Positions 1 to 8,135 of a stretch of 64,000 nucleotides of DNA are shown piece after piece. The position numbers and the translations under genes are program-made. Source of the stretch: Hymenobacter metallilatus (GTDB taxonomy: Bacteria > Bacteroidota > Bacteroidia > Cytophagales > Hymenobacteraceae); NCBI RefSeq assembly GCF_003944705.1, contig NZ_RWIS01000002.1, positions 1-64,000 on the forward strand, read 5' to 3'. Below the pieces are notes generated by a model, which was not told where the DNA came from, made no database searches, and worked only from the letters and a program-made list of their open reading frames with translations. Every line of letters begins with the position of its first letter. The first letter of the stretch is position 1.

Positions 1-202
1 GCACGATGGCCCGCTGCAAGACCCGCTCCAGGAGCAGCTTTTCTACCTGCGCATACTGTGCCGCTTTGCGCGGGGCCGCTGGCTGGAATACCGCCTGGTG
101 GCGGCAGCTCGTGCACAGGTACTTCGCCTGACCGTGGCTATGACCATTTTTGCGCAAGGCCGTGCTTCCGCATTTAGCGCAGGTGAGGGGCGTGTGTAGC
201 AT
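1..202 (-). mobile_element. IS1-family transposase, InsA-like N-terminal part, cut by window edge
   Basis: Reading leftward from an ATG at 202, an open frame runs off the window after 67 codons. It begins MLHTPLTCAKCGSTALRKNG and carries two Cys-x2-Cys pairs (CAKC, then CTSC) followed by a basic, helical stretch. This is the layout of the zinc-binding N-terminus of IS1-type InsA proteins, which bind the element's ends. The rest of the transposase lies outside the window, so whether it is intact cannot be told. No terminal inverted repeat was identified with confidence between this start and amtB. Confidence 0.7.
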
Positions 203-445
203 CTCACAAGATAGCAAAACCACGCTTTAGACCACCGCCAAAAACTCTACTTCCCAACATACGCTAAGGCCATCATTAACTCAGACACCTGCTATGGTGA
301 GGGGTATGAAACTTAGGTGTGTATTGATGAATTAACGTGCTATATTGATGAAGTGGGTGTTAAATAATAAGGGGTAGCGTAAAATTTATAACTGTTTTGG
401 CTATATTGACCTTAAAAAAGAGACGACTTTTCAAAAATAATCAAT

Positions 446-1828
446 ATGACTCCGAAAAGTTCAGCCGTTCGACCCGGTTTTAGCTTGTTTACGCTGGGTA
501 CTCTATTGCTGCTGGCCCTGTTGGCGGCGCTGGTGCAGGTCCCGCACCCGGCGGCGGCGCCGGGCGCACTTAACGGCGCCGATGTGGCCTGGATGCTGAC
601 CGCCACGGCCTTCGTACTGATTATGACGCCGGGCTTGTCGTTTTTCTACGGGGGTATGGTGCGGCCAAAAAACGTTATCAGCACCATGCTACAGAGCTTT
701 GTCGCGCTAGGGGTTATTTCGGTGCTGTTTTACTTTGTGGGTTTCTCCCTCTGCTACGGCGACTCCTGGCACGGCCTGATTGGCAACCCGCTCACATTTG
801 CGCTGCTGCGCAATGTGGGTACCGCGCCCAACCCGGCATTTGCTGCTACCATTCCCTTCATTCTCTACTTTGCGTTTCAGCTGAAGTTTGCCATCATCAC
901 GCCGGCTCTTATTACCGGCTCTTTCGCCGAGCGGGTCCGCTTTAAGGGCTACCTGGCTTTTATGGTGCTGTTCAGCCTGTTCATCTACTGTCCGCTGGCC
1001 CACTGGACCTGGCACCCCGAGGGCTTTCTGCGCAAGTGGGGCGTCCTCGATTTTGCGGGCGGTACGGTGGTGCACATTTCGGCTGGGGTAGCGGCGCTGG
1101 CCGGGGCAATGGTGCTGGGGCGCCGCTCGGCCAATCTGCGGCCCTCATCTTTCTCCACTCCCAATGTGCCGTATGTGCTGCTGGGAACCGGTTTGCTGTG
1201 GTTTGGCTGGTTTGGGTTCAACGCCGGCTCGGCCCTGGGCGCCAACGAGTTGGCCGCCTTATCATTTGTGAACACCAACCTGGCCTCGGCGGCGGCGCTT
1301 ATTGCCTGGGTACTTATTGAAGTGGCGCGGGGTGGTAAGCCCACGGCCGTTGGGGCCTGCACGGGCGCAGTAGTAGGGCTGGTGGCTATTACACCGGCCG
1401 CCGGCTACGTCGACTACGGACAAAGCATTCTGTTTGGCGTCCTGTCCGCCATGATCAGCCACGCGGCCGTGCACTGGCAAAACTCGCGCACTACCATCGA
1501 CGATACCCTGGATGTATTTCCCTGTCACGGCCTAGGCGGCATTGTAGGAATGTTGCTGACCGGAGTATTTGCTGATAAGGTGGGCCTGATTCACGGCTCC
1601 TTTACCACCTTCGGTTACCACCTGCTGGGGCTGCTCATCGTCATAACCTACTCATTCGTCGGGGCCTGGGTATTATTGAAAATAACTGATCGTATCTTTG
1701 GATTGCGCGTAAAGCTGCAGGAAGAAGAGCTGGGCCTCGACCTGAGCCAGCACGAGGAATCTACCTACCATATCGACGAAGAATTTGAGCGCACGTACCG
1801 CCGCGAGTTAGCTACGGAAAATGCGTAA
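446..1828 (+). CDS. amtB: ammonium transporter, Amt family
   Basis: A 460-residue inner-membrane protein that conducts NH3/NH4+. The N-terminal hydrophobic stretch (about 14-38) ends in a small-residue cleavage-like site, as in Amt proteins whose first segment acts as a signal peptide. The family core follows: a TPGLSFFYGGMV entry motif near residue 61 and the twin pore histidines, His210 in GGTVVHISAG and His361 in CHGLGGIVG. The tail is acidic and cytoplasmic. Length fits the family. No glnK/PII gene lies next to it, so its usual regulator must be encoded elsewhere. The upstream 240 bases are AT-rich and show no clear TAnnTTTG promoter. A strong hairpin terminator follows. Confidence 0.95.
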   Translation: MTPKSSAVRPGFSLFTLGTLLLLALLAALVQVPHPAAAPGALNGADVAWMLTATAFVLIMTPGLSFFYGGMVRPKNVISTMLQSFVALGVISVLFYFVGFSLCYGDSWHGLIGNPLTFALLRNVGTAPNPAFAATIPFILYFAFQLKFAIITPALITGSFAERVRFKGYLAFMVLFSLFIYCPLAHWTWHPEGFLRKWGVLDFAGGTVVHISAGVAALAGAMVLGRRSANLRPSSFSTPNVPYVLLGTGLLWFGWFGFNAGSALGANELAALSFVNTNLASAAALIAWVLIEVARGGKPTAVGACTGAVVGLVAITPAAGYVDYGQSILFGVLSAMISHAAVHWQNSRTTIDDTLDVFPCHGLGGIVGMLLTGVFADKVGLIHGSFTTFGYHLLGLLIVITYSFVGAWVLLKITDRIFGLRVKLQEEELGLDLSQHEESTYHIDEEFERTYRRELATENA

Positions 1829-1930
1829 CGACAACACCTGCTACTCCTCGCCCCAACCTCCGGAAAAGTTGGGGTACCCCTCTGGTAGCAGGTGGGTTAG
1901 AGAAGGAATGAGGGGTACATTATTTTAAGT

Positions 1931-1969
1931 AGAAGGCCACCGGCGGGGAATCCGGTGGCCTTCTTTTTT
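1931..1969 (+). terminator. rho-independent terminator after amtB
   Basis: A 13-base stem (AGAAGGCCACCGG pairing with CCGGTGGCCTTCT) around a short loop, followed by TTTTTT, stands 100 bases after the amtB stop. Confidence 0.85.
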
Positions 1970-2001
1970 GCGTGCTGATTGTCAGGTGTTGGTTGGTCCG
2001 C

Positions 2002-2095
2002 CGTCCTAAGCAGCGCGAAGAGCATTGTGGCGCTGAACTACTTCTTAACAACTCATTCTGGCGTGATAAGGTCCTTCGCGCTGCTCAGGATGACG
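2002..2095. repeat. imperfect inverted repeat, CAGCGCGAAG family
   Basis: The arm CGTCCTAAGCAGCGCGAAG (2002-2020) is mirrored by CTTCGCGCTGCTCAGGATG (2074-2092) across a 53-base loop. The sequence is of the type of short intergenic repeats that recur in GC-rich Bacteroidota genomes; a related design is seen at 41400-41502. It separates amtB from the convergent ZIP gene. Confidence 0.6.
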
Positions 2096-2136
2096 AAACA
2101 GCTCCCCATCAACTCTCACCAATAAACAGCCAGCAA

Positions 2137-2937
2137 TCAGCTCCCCATCTTACTGAGGATAAACGATACCAGGAAGCCCAGCACCGTGATAAGGCCCGTA
2201 AAGTTGTGGGCCACGGCAAAAGCTTCCGGAATCATGGTATCGGCAATCATGGCCAGTACTGCCCCCGCCGATATGGCCGTGGTGGCCGCTACTACCTCCG
2301 GCGAGAAACCGCTGAACACCGAATAGCCCACCAGGGATGAAATGCCCGAAATAACCGCAATGCCGGCCCACAAACCCAGCACGTAGGCCGGCCGTCGGCC
2401 GGCTTTGCGCATACCGGCGGCACTACTAAGGCCTTCCGGTAAGTTGCTCAGAAAGATGGCTACCACGGCCACCAAACTCACGCTGCCCCCGGCCAGCATA
2501 CTCAGGCCAATCACAATGCTTTCCGGAATGCCATCCAGCAGTGCCCCCACGGCCAGGGCCATGCTGTTGTCGTCGCCGGCTTCGTTGCCTTCGGTTTTGC
2601 CCCGCTGCACAGCATCCCGCTCCTGGTTTTGGTGCTCCCCGGAACGTTTGCGGTGTTTGGCACCGTAGCGGGCCAGCAGCCAGTTGGCGGCCGTGTACGC
2701 CGCCGCGCCGCCCACAAACCCCAGCCCCGTCGAGTCGAAGCCGCCTTTTTGATAGGCTTCCTCCATCAGCTCCAGGGAGAGGGTAGCAATAAGAACGCCA
2801 CTGCCGAAGGCCATAACAGCCGCAATCAGCCGCTGGGGAACCCGCAGAAAGTAGCCAATGGCCGCGCCCAACAGCAGGGCTGAGCCCGAAACCAGGCCCC
2901 AGAAGCCAGCCACAGCCCAGGTAGGAACAGAATGCAT
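2137..2937 (-). CDS. ZIP family metal transporter
   Basis: A 266-residue polytopic inner-membrane protein likely to move divalent metal (zinc or similar). The ATG at 2937 puts the first membrane segment near residues 8-30; a longer frame to 3018 uses a non-ATG codon and adds an unhydrophobic leader, so it was not chosen. A hydrophilic loop rich in His, Lys and acidic residues (about 92-125) precedes the two signature helices. In these the canonical metal-binding histidines are replaced: LLDGIPES (Asp135) and SNLPEG (Asn165, Glu168) rather than HNxPEG forms. This subgroup is common in bacteria, but its substrate cannot be read from sequence. It is convergent with amtB. Confidence 0.85.
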   Translation of the reverse strand: MHSVPTWAVAGFWGLVSGSALLLGAAIGYFLRVPQRLIAAVMAFGSGVLIATLSLELMEEAYQKGGFDSTGLGFVGGAAAYTAANWLLARYGAKHRKRSGEHQNQERDAVQRGKTEGNEAGDDNSMALAVGALLDGIPESIVIGLSMLAGGSVSLVAVVAIFLSNLPEGLSSAAGMRKAGRRPAYVLGLWAGIAVISGISSLVGYSVFSGFSPEVVAATTAISAGAVLAMIADTMIPEAFAVAHNFTGLITVLGFLVSFILSKMGS

Positions 2938-3256
2938 GAGAGGAGAAGGAGAATGTGGGAATGCCCGCCAGGCCGCTGCATGAGCGGAGCGAGTGGACCG
3001 TTCAACGCCGGTTGCCACACAAAGGATGCTACCCGGCCCGAAACTACCTCCTTATAGCGTGCGGCGTAACCACTCGGGGGTGGTACGCTGGCGTTGCTCA
3101 CACCACCTACTTCGGCCAAGTAACCCCCGGATATTCGTTGGTCTTGCCCTGCTGCGGTGGCCTATGCGGGCGGACCGCTACGCTGCCGACGGGAACGAGG
3201 GCCAACGGGGTGTGCCGGGCGTTGGGGCCGGGCTTCCCCGTTGGTACTGGCCCAAA
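2938..3256. other. intergenic stretch without recognised gene
   Basis: This 319-base gap lies upstream of the ZIP gene and downstream of the small membrane protein gene. Open frames here have no family features. A short motif (GAGCGGAGCGAGT, 2982-2994) resembles part of the palindrome at 37245-37354. CAAAGGAT at 3019-3026 is close to a reversed TAnnTTTG box but does not match it. Confidence 0.5.
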
Positions 3257-3457
3257 TCAGGCCGGCGAGTTATAGGCGTCGTACACGTTCCAGGCCCAGA
3301 TAACGAAGGGTACCACAATAGTCCAGGCTAGCAAAAAGCCAATCAGGCCGCCCAGGGCCCAAATCAGGAACGCCTTCAGAATGTGCCCTTTGATAAGCTG
3401 GCCGAGGCCCGGCACAAAGATGGACAGCAGAGCCGGCAGGCCGTAGGTTGGTTTCAT
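3257..3457 (-). CDS. small conserved-type membrane protein (66 aa)
   Basis: The product starts MKPTYGLPALLSIFVPGLGQ and holds two hydrophobic segments (about 8-22 and 32-55) around a PGLGQ turn, then ends in WNVYDAYN. A PG[LA]GQ turn before paired membrane helices is the pattern of TM2-like and related small membrane proteins, so it is probably an integral inner-membrane protein of unknown role. The start was chosen at the ATG directly before the hydrophobic region; the longer frame upstream overlaps the endonuclease gene in another frame and is a shadow. The 35-base gap to the upstream endonuclease gene allows co-transcription. Confidence 0.7.
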   Translation of the reverse strand: MKPTYGLPALLSIFVPGLGQLIKGHILKAFLIWALGGLIGFLLAWTIVVPFVIWAWNVYDAYNSPA

Positions 3458-3492
3458 AGCGAAGAAGGACTGAAAACGAAAATTGCGGGAAG

Positions 3493-4209
3493 TTACTGAA
3501 CCCGGGCCTGGCCAAACGGGCAGCGGGCCAGCACCACGCACCGCCCACAGGCCGGCGTGTGAAAGTAGCAGCATTTCTGCCCATGAAACATCAGGGCCTC
3601 GTGGTGGTCGTACACCTGCTGGGCATCCCAGTCGGGTGGGAGCAGGGCCGCCAGCTGGGCGTGGGCAGCCGCTTCGCCTACTTTGGGGCCAATCAGCCCC
3701 AGGCGCTGCGCTACCCGGTGGTGGTGGCTGTCCACGGGCATGGCCGGCCGGCGCAGGGTACTGAACAGCAGCACCGCCGCGCTGGTTTTGGGGCCCACGC
3801 CGGGCAGTTGCTCCAGCCAGGCGCGGGCCTCCGGAATAGGTAGCTCGGCCAGAAACTCCAGATGACAGGGCCCGTTGCAGCGCTGGCTCACCTCCCGCAA
3901 TACCTGTTGCAGGCGCGGAGCCTTTTGCTCGGGCCAGGTGCAAGCCCCGATGGCCTCCTCCACCTCGGCCGTGGGGGCGTCGCGCACGGCATCCCAGGTG
4001 GGGAAGCGGGCCCGCAGCTCCTGGTAGGCCCGGTGCGAATCCTGGTTGCGGGTGCGGTGGGAGAGCAGGGAGCTGATGAGCTCACTGAGCGGGTCCTTGG
4101 TGCTGAAAAAGGCAAACGGGGCTCCATACTCGGCGCAGAGCCGGCTATGTACCCACAAGGCCAGCTCCTGGCGCTCAGCTACAGTCGAGGAAAGTACAGA
4201 CGTCGTCAC
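3493..4209 (-). CDS. endonuclease III-like HhH-GPD DNA glycosylase with Fe-S cluster
   Basis: A 238-residue base-excision repair protein, cytoplasmic. The helix-hairpin-helix LPGVGPKTSAAVLL (about 135-148) carries the expected catalytic Lys141, and the GPD loop has the catalytic Asp160 in VDSHHHRV. Four cysteines at 214, 221, 224 and 230 have exactly the C-x6-C-x2-C-x5-C spacing of the endonuclease III iron-sulphur cluster. The family cleaves DNA at oxidised pyrimidines and abasic sites. Sequence around the hairpin departs from typical Nth (GPKTS rather than GRKTA), so a paralogue of Nth is as likely as Nth itself. The start codon appears to be GTG at 4209. Confidence 0.88.
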   Translation of the reverse strand: MTTSVLSSTVAERQELALWVHSRLCAEYGAPFAFFSTKDPLSELISSLLSHRTRNQDSHRAYQELRARFPTWDAVRDAPTAEVEEAIGACTWPEQKAPRLQQVLREVSQRCNGPCHLEFLAELPIPEARAWLEQLPGVGPKTSAAVLLFSTLRRPAMPVDSHHHRVAQRLGLIGPKVGEAAAHAQLAALLPPDWDAQQVYDHHEALMFHGQKCCYFHTPACGRCVVLARCPFGQARVQ

Positions 4210-4255
4210 CCTGCTGCCTACGCGAAGTACCGGGCGCGGGGCTGACTTTCCGGTA

Positions 4256-4293
4256 ACAAAAAGCCTCCGCCGGGTAGGGCGGAGGCTTTTTGT
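4256..4293 (-). terminator. terminator downstream of the Gly/Tyr-rich protein gene
   Basis: AAAAAGCCTCCGCC and GGCGGAGGCTTTTT form a GC stem flanked by A and T runs, so it works on either strand. It lies between the leftward gene ending at 4325 and the start of the endonuclease gene. Confidence 0.85.
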
Positions 4294-4324
4294 TTGGTAA
4301 AAACCTGCTGGTTCAATGGGCCGG

Positions 4325-5263
4325 CTACTGTCCGCGGTTATACAGTAATATGGCCTGTTTCACGCTGTTCTGCGACTTGCCGCCGATTACCAGGGGCACA
4401 ATGGCCAGTGGAATAGCCGCGTACATTAGGGGCGACACCGAAAAACCGTTGCTGCTGCCGAAGCTGGAGAGCGTTCCGGCCAGCAGCAGGCCCCCAGCCC
4501 CGATATAGCTTAGGGTAGTAATGCGCTGGTAGCGGCGGGCGTCGGCCAGCAACTTCTGCGAACCGGGGTTATCGACGGTGGCCAGCTGCAGGTTGCGCAC
4601 GCTCAAATCCTCAATCGGGCCATTATCCTTGCTGAAATACTCGGTGCGTACCGTGCGGTAGCCTCCAAAGCCGCCGTAGCCGCCGTAGGGGTAGCCAAAG
4701 CCCCCATAACGTCCGTATCCATAAGGGCCAAAACCACCGGGGTTGCTAACGTACTGCTGGCTGGTGATGGAGTACAGGCTGATGCGGCCCACCCGGTCGC
4801 GGCGCAAAGTGGTTTCGCGCTTGGAACGGCCCGGCAAGGTAGTGCGCACGTAAAAGCCGGTTTCATCTTCGTAGTAGCGCACATCGTTCAGGTCGAGGCG
4901 CTGCTGCCCATCTACCAGCAGAAACGTGCGCCCAAATACAGGCTGCTTCACTTCCACATCGTACCCCCGTAACACCTGTCCCGATTTCAGGCCCACGGCG
5001 TAGCGGGTAGTATTGGCGGGAGGAAGCGGGGCCGCCCGCTGAGCCCGGGCCGAGTCGGGCACGACCGGAGGCGAGGCCAGGACGCGGGGGGCCGGAGCCC
5101 GGCGGGCAGTATCGGCGGGGGCAGTGGTTACGGGAGCGGCTGGAGTAGCAGGGGCCGGAGCCGGCGAACCGGGCAGCGTATTCAGCTCGCGGGGTGTTTG
5201 CTGGGCAAGGGCCGGAGCCGCCAGCGCAAACAGAGCCAGAACAGGGAGAGAGCGGAGCAACAT
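4325..5263 (-). CDS. exported Gly/Tyr-rich protein of unknown function
   Basis: A 312-residue protein with a clear signal peptide (MLLRSLPVLALFALAAPALA, cleavage after ALA), then a Pro/Ala/Thr-rich linker (about 21-100). The middle region (about 115-190) looks like short beta strands and includes LKSGQVLRGYDVEV. A Gly/Tyr-rich patch (about 196-225, repeats of YGG, GYG and GFGG) follows. Two hydrophobic stretches (about 255-300) lie near the C-terminus. It is probably a cell-envelope protein. The ATG at 5263 was chosen because it starts the signal peptide. No family was recognised. Confidence 0.65.
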   Translation of the reverse strand: MLLRSLPVLALFALAAPALAQQTPRELNTLPGSPAPAPATPAAPVTTAPADTARRAPAPRVLASPPVVPDSARAQRAAPLPPANTTRYAVGLKSGQVLRGYDVEVKQPVFGRTFLLVDGQQRLDLNDVRYYEDETGFYVRTTLPGRSKRETTLRRDRVGRISLYSITSQQYVSNPGGFGPYGYGRYGGFGYPYGGYGGFGGYRTVRTEYFSKDNGPIEDLSVRNLQLATVDNPGSQKLLADARRYQRITTLSYIGAGGLLLAGTLSSFGSSNGFSVSPLMYAAIPLAIVPLVIGGKSQNSVKQAILLYNRGQ

Positions 5264-5945
5264 AGGGATAAATAAAGGCAGAAAGAACGAAATAACGGGT
5301 CTGGCCTGCGAGCAAGCCGTGTGCGGCGTCCCGGCTGCCGCATCAACAGCCAGGCTGGGGCAAAGGTGCCCGGCCACTGGCAGAATGCCCAGGGAACGGC
5401 TGCCCCGGCTACCAGCAAAAAGCATGCGCGCTCCATCCGGCAGAATTAGCTGGTAGACGCCCGCGCCGGGCCCTTGTTTGCAGAAGAGTACCTGGCGCTG
5501 CCGCCCGTTGCAGAAAGCCCCGTTTTTTATCTGTCCGCAACCAGCTCCGCGCTGTCATTAGCCTCCTGAAAACGGGTTACTTGTTCCAGCGTATTGCGGC
5601 TGATGCCGGCTACACTGTGCCGACTTGGTGTAAGGTTGACTGCATCTTCCGACTACGAAATAGTAACCCGCGGGTAGCCGGCCGGTATTGCCCTGCAAAA
5701 AACGCCCCGTACCTAACTGCTGGTTCGCCTTTGAAGTGAGGCGCATAAGCCGGGTGTTAGCTGATACCAAGCGGTGCCTGTAGGACCGCAACAGCGGCAT
5801 AAGGCATTTTGAGCAGGCACCCGGCACCAGCTCCTGGCATTGCTGGCGGAGCGCCGGAATGTGGCCATCGGAGAGAATTGTGCAGAGCTGGTTTTTACGA
5901 AATGCCAGGGTAGGGGCGGCCCAGGGAGTTGAGCAGGAGTACCAC
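5264..5945. other. 682-base gap, no convincing gene
   Basis: A leftward frame (5558-5827, extendable upstream) encodes a Cys- and Arg-containing peptide with no recognised family and no promoter. No RNA gene, repeat or regulatory site was recognised. The promoter of the exported protein gene should lie near 5270-5330, but no TAnnTTTG box was found. Confidence 0.4.
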
Positions 5946-6356
5946 CTAGCGCAGCAGCTTCTCCAGCAGGCTCATGCTGTCTACCATATCGGTGCTGGAC
6001 TCGAAATCCAGGGGCTTCAGAATGTAGCCGGCTACCCCAAGGTTCTGCGCATTCAGCCGATCCACATCCATGCCGGAAGTAGTGGTGATGAACACCGGTA
6101 TCCGGGCCAGTTCGGGGTTGGCGCGGATTTCAGCCAGAAACTCGTGCCCGTTCATTTTGGGCATATTCAAATCCAGCAGAATAATTTCCGGCAGCGGCCG
6201 GATGGGCTCCACTCCATTGGTGCCCAACAGCAGGTCCAGCGCCTCCAGCCCGTTGAAAGCAGTGTACAGCTTGTGGGGCACGCTAAATTTCTCGAAGGCC
6301 TTCTGCGCCGTCATGGTATCAAAAAAATCGTCTTCAACTAGCAGTACGGAGCGCAT
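5946..6356 (-). CDS. single-domain response regulator (CheY-like)
   Basis: A 136-residue cytoplasmic receiver domain with nothing fused to it. The acidic pair (EDD, residues 8-10), the phospho-acceptor Asp in LLDLNMPKMNG (about 62), the conserved Thr in ITTTSG and the Lys in YILKPL are all present, so it should be phosphorylated. It resembles Rcp1-type receivers that act as phosphate shuttles. It lies 142 bases downstream of the CHASE3 histidine kinase on the same strand, its likely partner. A half-copy of a dispersed repeat (6361-6408) abuts its start codon and separates the two genes. Confidence 0.9.
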   Translation of the reverse strand: MRSVLLVEDDFFDTMTAQKAFEKFSVPHKLYTAFNGLEALDLLLGTNGVEPIRPLPEIILLDLNMPKMNGHEFLAEIRANPELARIPVFITTTSGMDVDRLNAQNLGVAGYILKPLDFESSTDMVDSMSLLEKLLR

Positions 6357-6360
6357 GGCG

Positions 6361-6408
6361 GTGAAATGATGAGATGGTAAACTAGTGAGTTTGCCGTTCT
6401 GACGGCAC
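6361..6408 (+). repeat. half-copy of the GGTGAGATGG repeat family
   Basis: Contains ATGGTAAACTAGTGAGTTTG followed by CCGTTCTGACGGCAC. It matches with few differences the left arm and loop start of the inverted repeat at 51776-51921, and also the copies at 31828 and 32943. No right arm is present here. It sits 5 bases from the response regulator start codon. Confidence 0.65.
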
Positions 6409-6498
6409 CTCGTACATAGTCCTTGTGGGTTGGCTGAGTCGAGTGCCGACCTAATCAGCTGATTAAACCGCGGGGAGCACCCTCACAGCCTAGGTTAT

Positions 6499-7983
6499 CT
6501 ACTTGGGCCAGGTAAAAACAAAGGCGGCGCCCTGGCCCTCTTCGGACTCGATGTGAATGGTGCCTTTTTGTTCTTCTACAATTCGTTTTACAATGCTGAG
6601 TCCAATGCCGGTGCTTTCGGCGGTGTTCCGGTCGCGCAAAGTCTGAAACATCAGGAACACTTTCTGGTGAAACTGCGGAGCAATGCCGGGCCCATCATCC
6701 TGCACCCGAAACTCGTAGCATTCCCCCAGGTCGCGGGCCGTTACGGTAATTACGCCGTCGGGGCGGTTATGGTACTTGGCTGCGTTGCCAATAAGGTTGG
6801 TGAATACCTGCTGCAGGCTCAGCCGGTCGGTGGTGAGCAGGGGTAAGGGGGCCGGTGTTTCCACCCGAAACGTGGGCGGCACCACCAGCTCCGTTACCTC
6901 CGCAACCAGCTGCTGCACTGCCACCGGCTCCAGCTTACGCTCCGTACGACCGGCGCGGGCATAAGCCAGCAACCCGTTAATGAGGTCCTCCAGGCGGTGC
7001 AGGCGGCCTTTCATCATATCCAGGTACTGGCGCATCTGGGGGCTGAGCTCGTGCGGAAGCTCGTCTTCAATCCATTTCACTACCGTTACCACCCCACGCA
7101 GCGGAGCTTTCAGGTCGTGGGAGGCTACGTAGGCAAACTGATCCAGCTCCCGGTTGCGGTTTTCCAGCGCGGCGAAGCTGGTGTCCAGGGTCTGGGTCAT
7201 GTGGTTGAGGGAGGTAGCCAGGTTGCCCAGAGTGTCCTGCTCCTGGTCGGAAATCTTCACTGAATAGTCGCCCTGCACTACGCGGTTCGCCAGGCTCTCA
7301 ATCAGCTGGATGCGGCGGGCTACATCGGCGTTGGTGCGGGTCAGCTCAGCCTGTAGCTCCTCGTTAGCTCGTAGCTCCTTGGTAATTTTGGTAAACAGCC
7401 AGAATACAATGAGCGTAGCCAGAATAGCCGATACCAGGAGGGCCACCGGAGTCGTATTCTCAAAGAAATCCTGCTGCTGCCGCCGTTCCTGCAGCAACCG
7501 GTTCTCCTCGCGCTGTACCCGCCCGATAAGCTGGCGCAGGCGCAACTGCCGGTCCCGGTCCTGGCGCACCAGCTGGCGTACCGCATCCGTGGAGGGCGTC
7601 AGCCGCGTCCAGCGCCGCAGGTAGGCAAACTCTAGCTGTACATCTCGTTGCAGGGTATCAAGGCGCTGCTGCTGCTGGCGGTTGTCGGTAGTGAGCAGCT
7701 GTAAAGCCTCCAGGTCCTTGCGGGCCTCCGGTATGCTGGCGTAAAAGCCCGGCAGGTAGGTACTGTCGTTCAGCAACAGATACCCGCGTACCTGACTTTG
7801 CCCGTCGCGCATGTGGCTGCGCAGGCTGGAGGCATTTTCCAGCACCTGGTAGGTGTGCTCCACCAGGCGGGTGTAGTAGGCCAGCTGCTGAATGCTGTAC
7901 CAGGATGCGGCCGAAGTAAGCAGCAGAACGCCTACTGCAATTACGAAACCCAGAATAATTTTGGTATTGAGCTTGAGGCCCAT
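6499..7983 (-). CDS. membrane sensor histidine kinase with CHASE3-type sensor
   Basis: A 494-residue inner-membrane kinase. Membrane segments lie at about 8-30 and 178-198, with a mostly helical extracytoplasmic CHASE3-like domain between them (about 35-175, contains SHMRDGQSQVRGYLL). A HAMP-like linker (about 200-265) leads to the dimerisation domain with the phospho-accepting His289 in YVASHDLKAP. The ATPase domain has the N box (NLIGNAAKYH), G1 (DDGPGI) and G2 (GIGLSIVKRI) motifs, so it looks catalytically complete. ATG at 7983 was preferred over a TTG at 8025 because it directly precedes the first membrane helix. The response regulator downstream is the probable target. Confidence 0.92.
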   Translation of the reverse strand: MGLKLNTKIILGFVIAVGVLLLTSAASWYSIQQLAYYTRLVEHTYQVLENASSLRSHMRDGQSQVRGYLLLNDSTYLPGFYASIPEARKDLEALQLLTTDNRQQQQRLDTLQRDVQLEFAYLRRWTRLTPSTDAVRQLVRQDRDRQLRLRQLIGRVQREENRLLQERRQQQDFFENTTPVALLVSAILATLIVFWLFTKITKELRANEELQAELTRTNADVARRIQLIESLANRVVQGDYSVKISDQEQDTLGNLATSLNHMTQTLDTSFAALENRNRELDQFAYVASHDLKAPLRGVVTVVKWIEDELPHELSPQMRQYLDMMKGRLHRLEDLINGLLAYARAGRTERKLEPVAVQQLVAEVTELVVPPTFRVETPAPLPLLTTDRLSLQQVFTNLIGNAAKYHNRPDGVITVTARDLGECYEFRVQDDGPGIAPQFHQKVFLMFQTLRDRNTAESTGIGLSIVKRIVEEQKGTIHIESEEGQGAAFVFTWPK

Positions 7984-8086
7984 AGGCAGAAACGCAGAAA
8001 GAGGAGGCGCAGTAGCCGGCTGCAAGGTACGGGCAGCCGGTTGGTTGGGCCTACAACGGGTAGCCGGGGCGGCAGGTTGGCTTCCG

Positions 8087-8094
8087 TATCTTTG
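8087..8094 (+). promoter_or_regulatory. TAnnTTTG -7 box upstream of RNA methyltransferase
   Basis: TATCTTTG lies 42 bases before the ATG of the RNA methyltransferase gene. No TTG was found at the expected -33 distance, so only half of the Bacteroidota promoter is supported. Confidence 0.45.
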
Positions 8095-8135
8095 CCCGTA
8101 AGCTGGCCCGTAGATGTGGGCCGGCCGCCGCTGCT

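Noticed and set aside
203-445. Terminal inverted repeat of the IS1-type element
   Set aside because: No convincing end motif was found without the other end of the element for comparison.
446-470. Sigma-54 promoter for amtB
   Set aside because: No GG-N10-GC pair in the upstream AT-rich DNA.
5558-5827. Leftward 89-codon frame with GACSKC-type cysteines
   Set aside because: No family, promoter or ribosome-binding site; high-GC DNA gives many such frames. Kept as unassigned.
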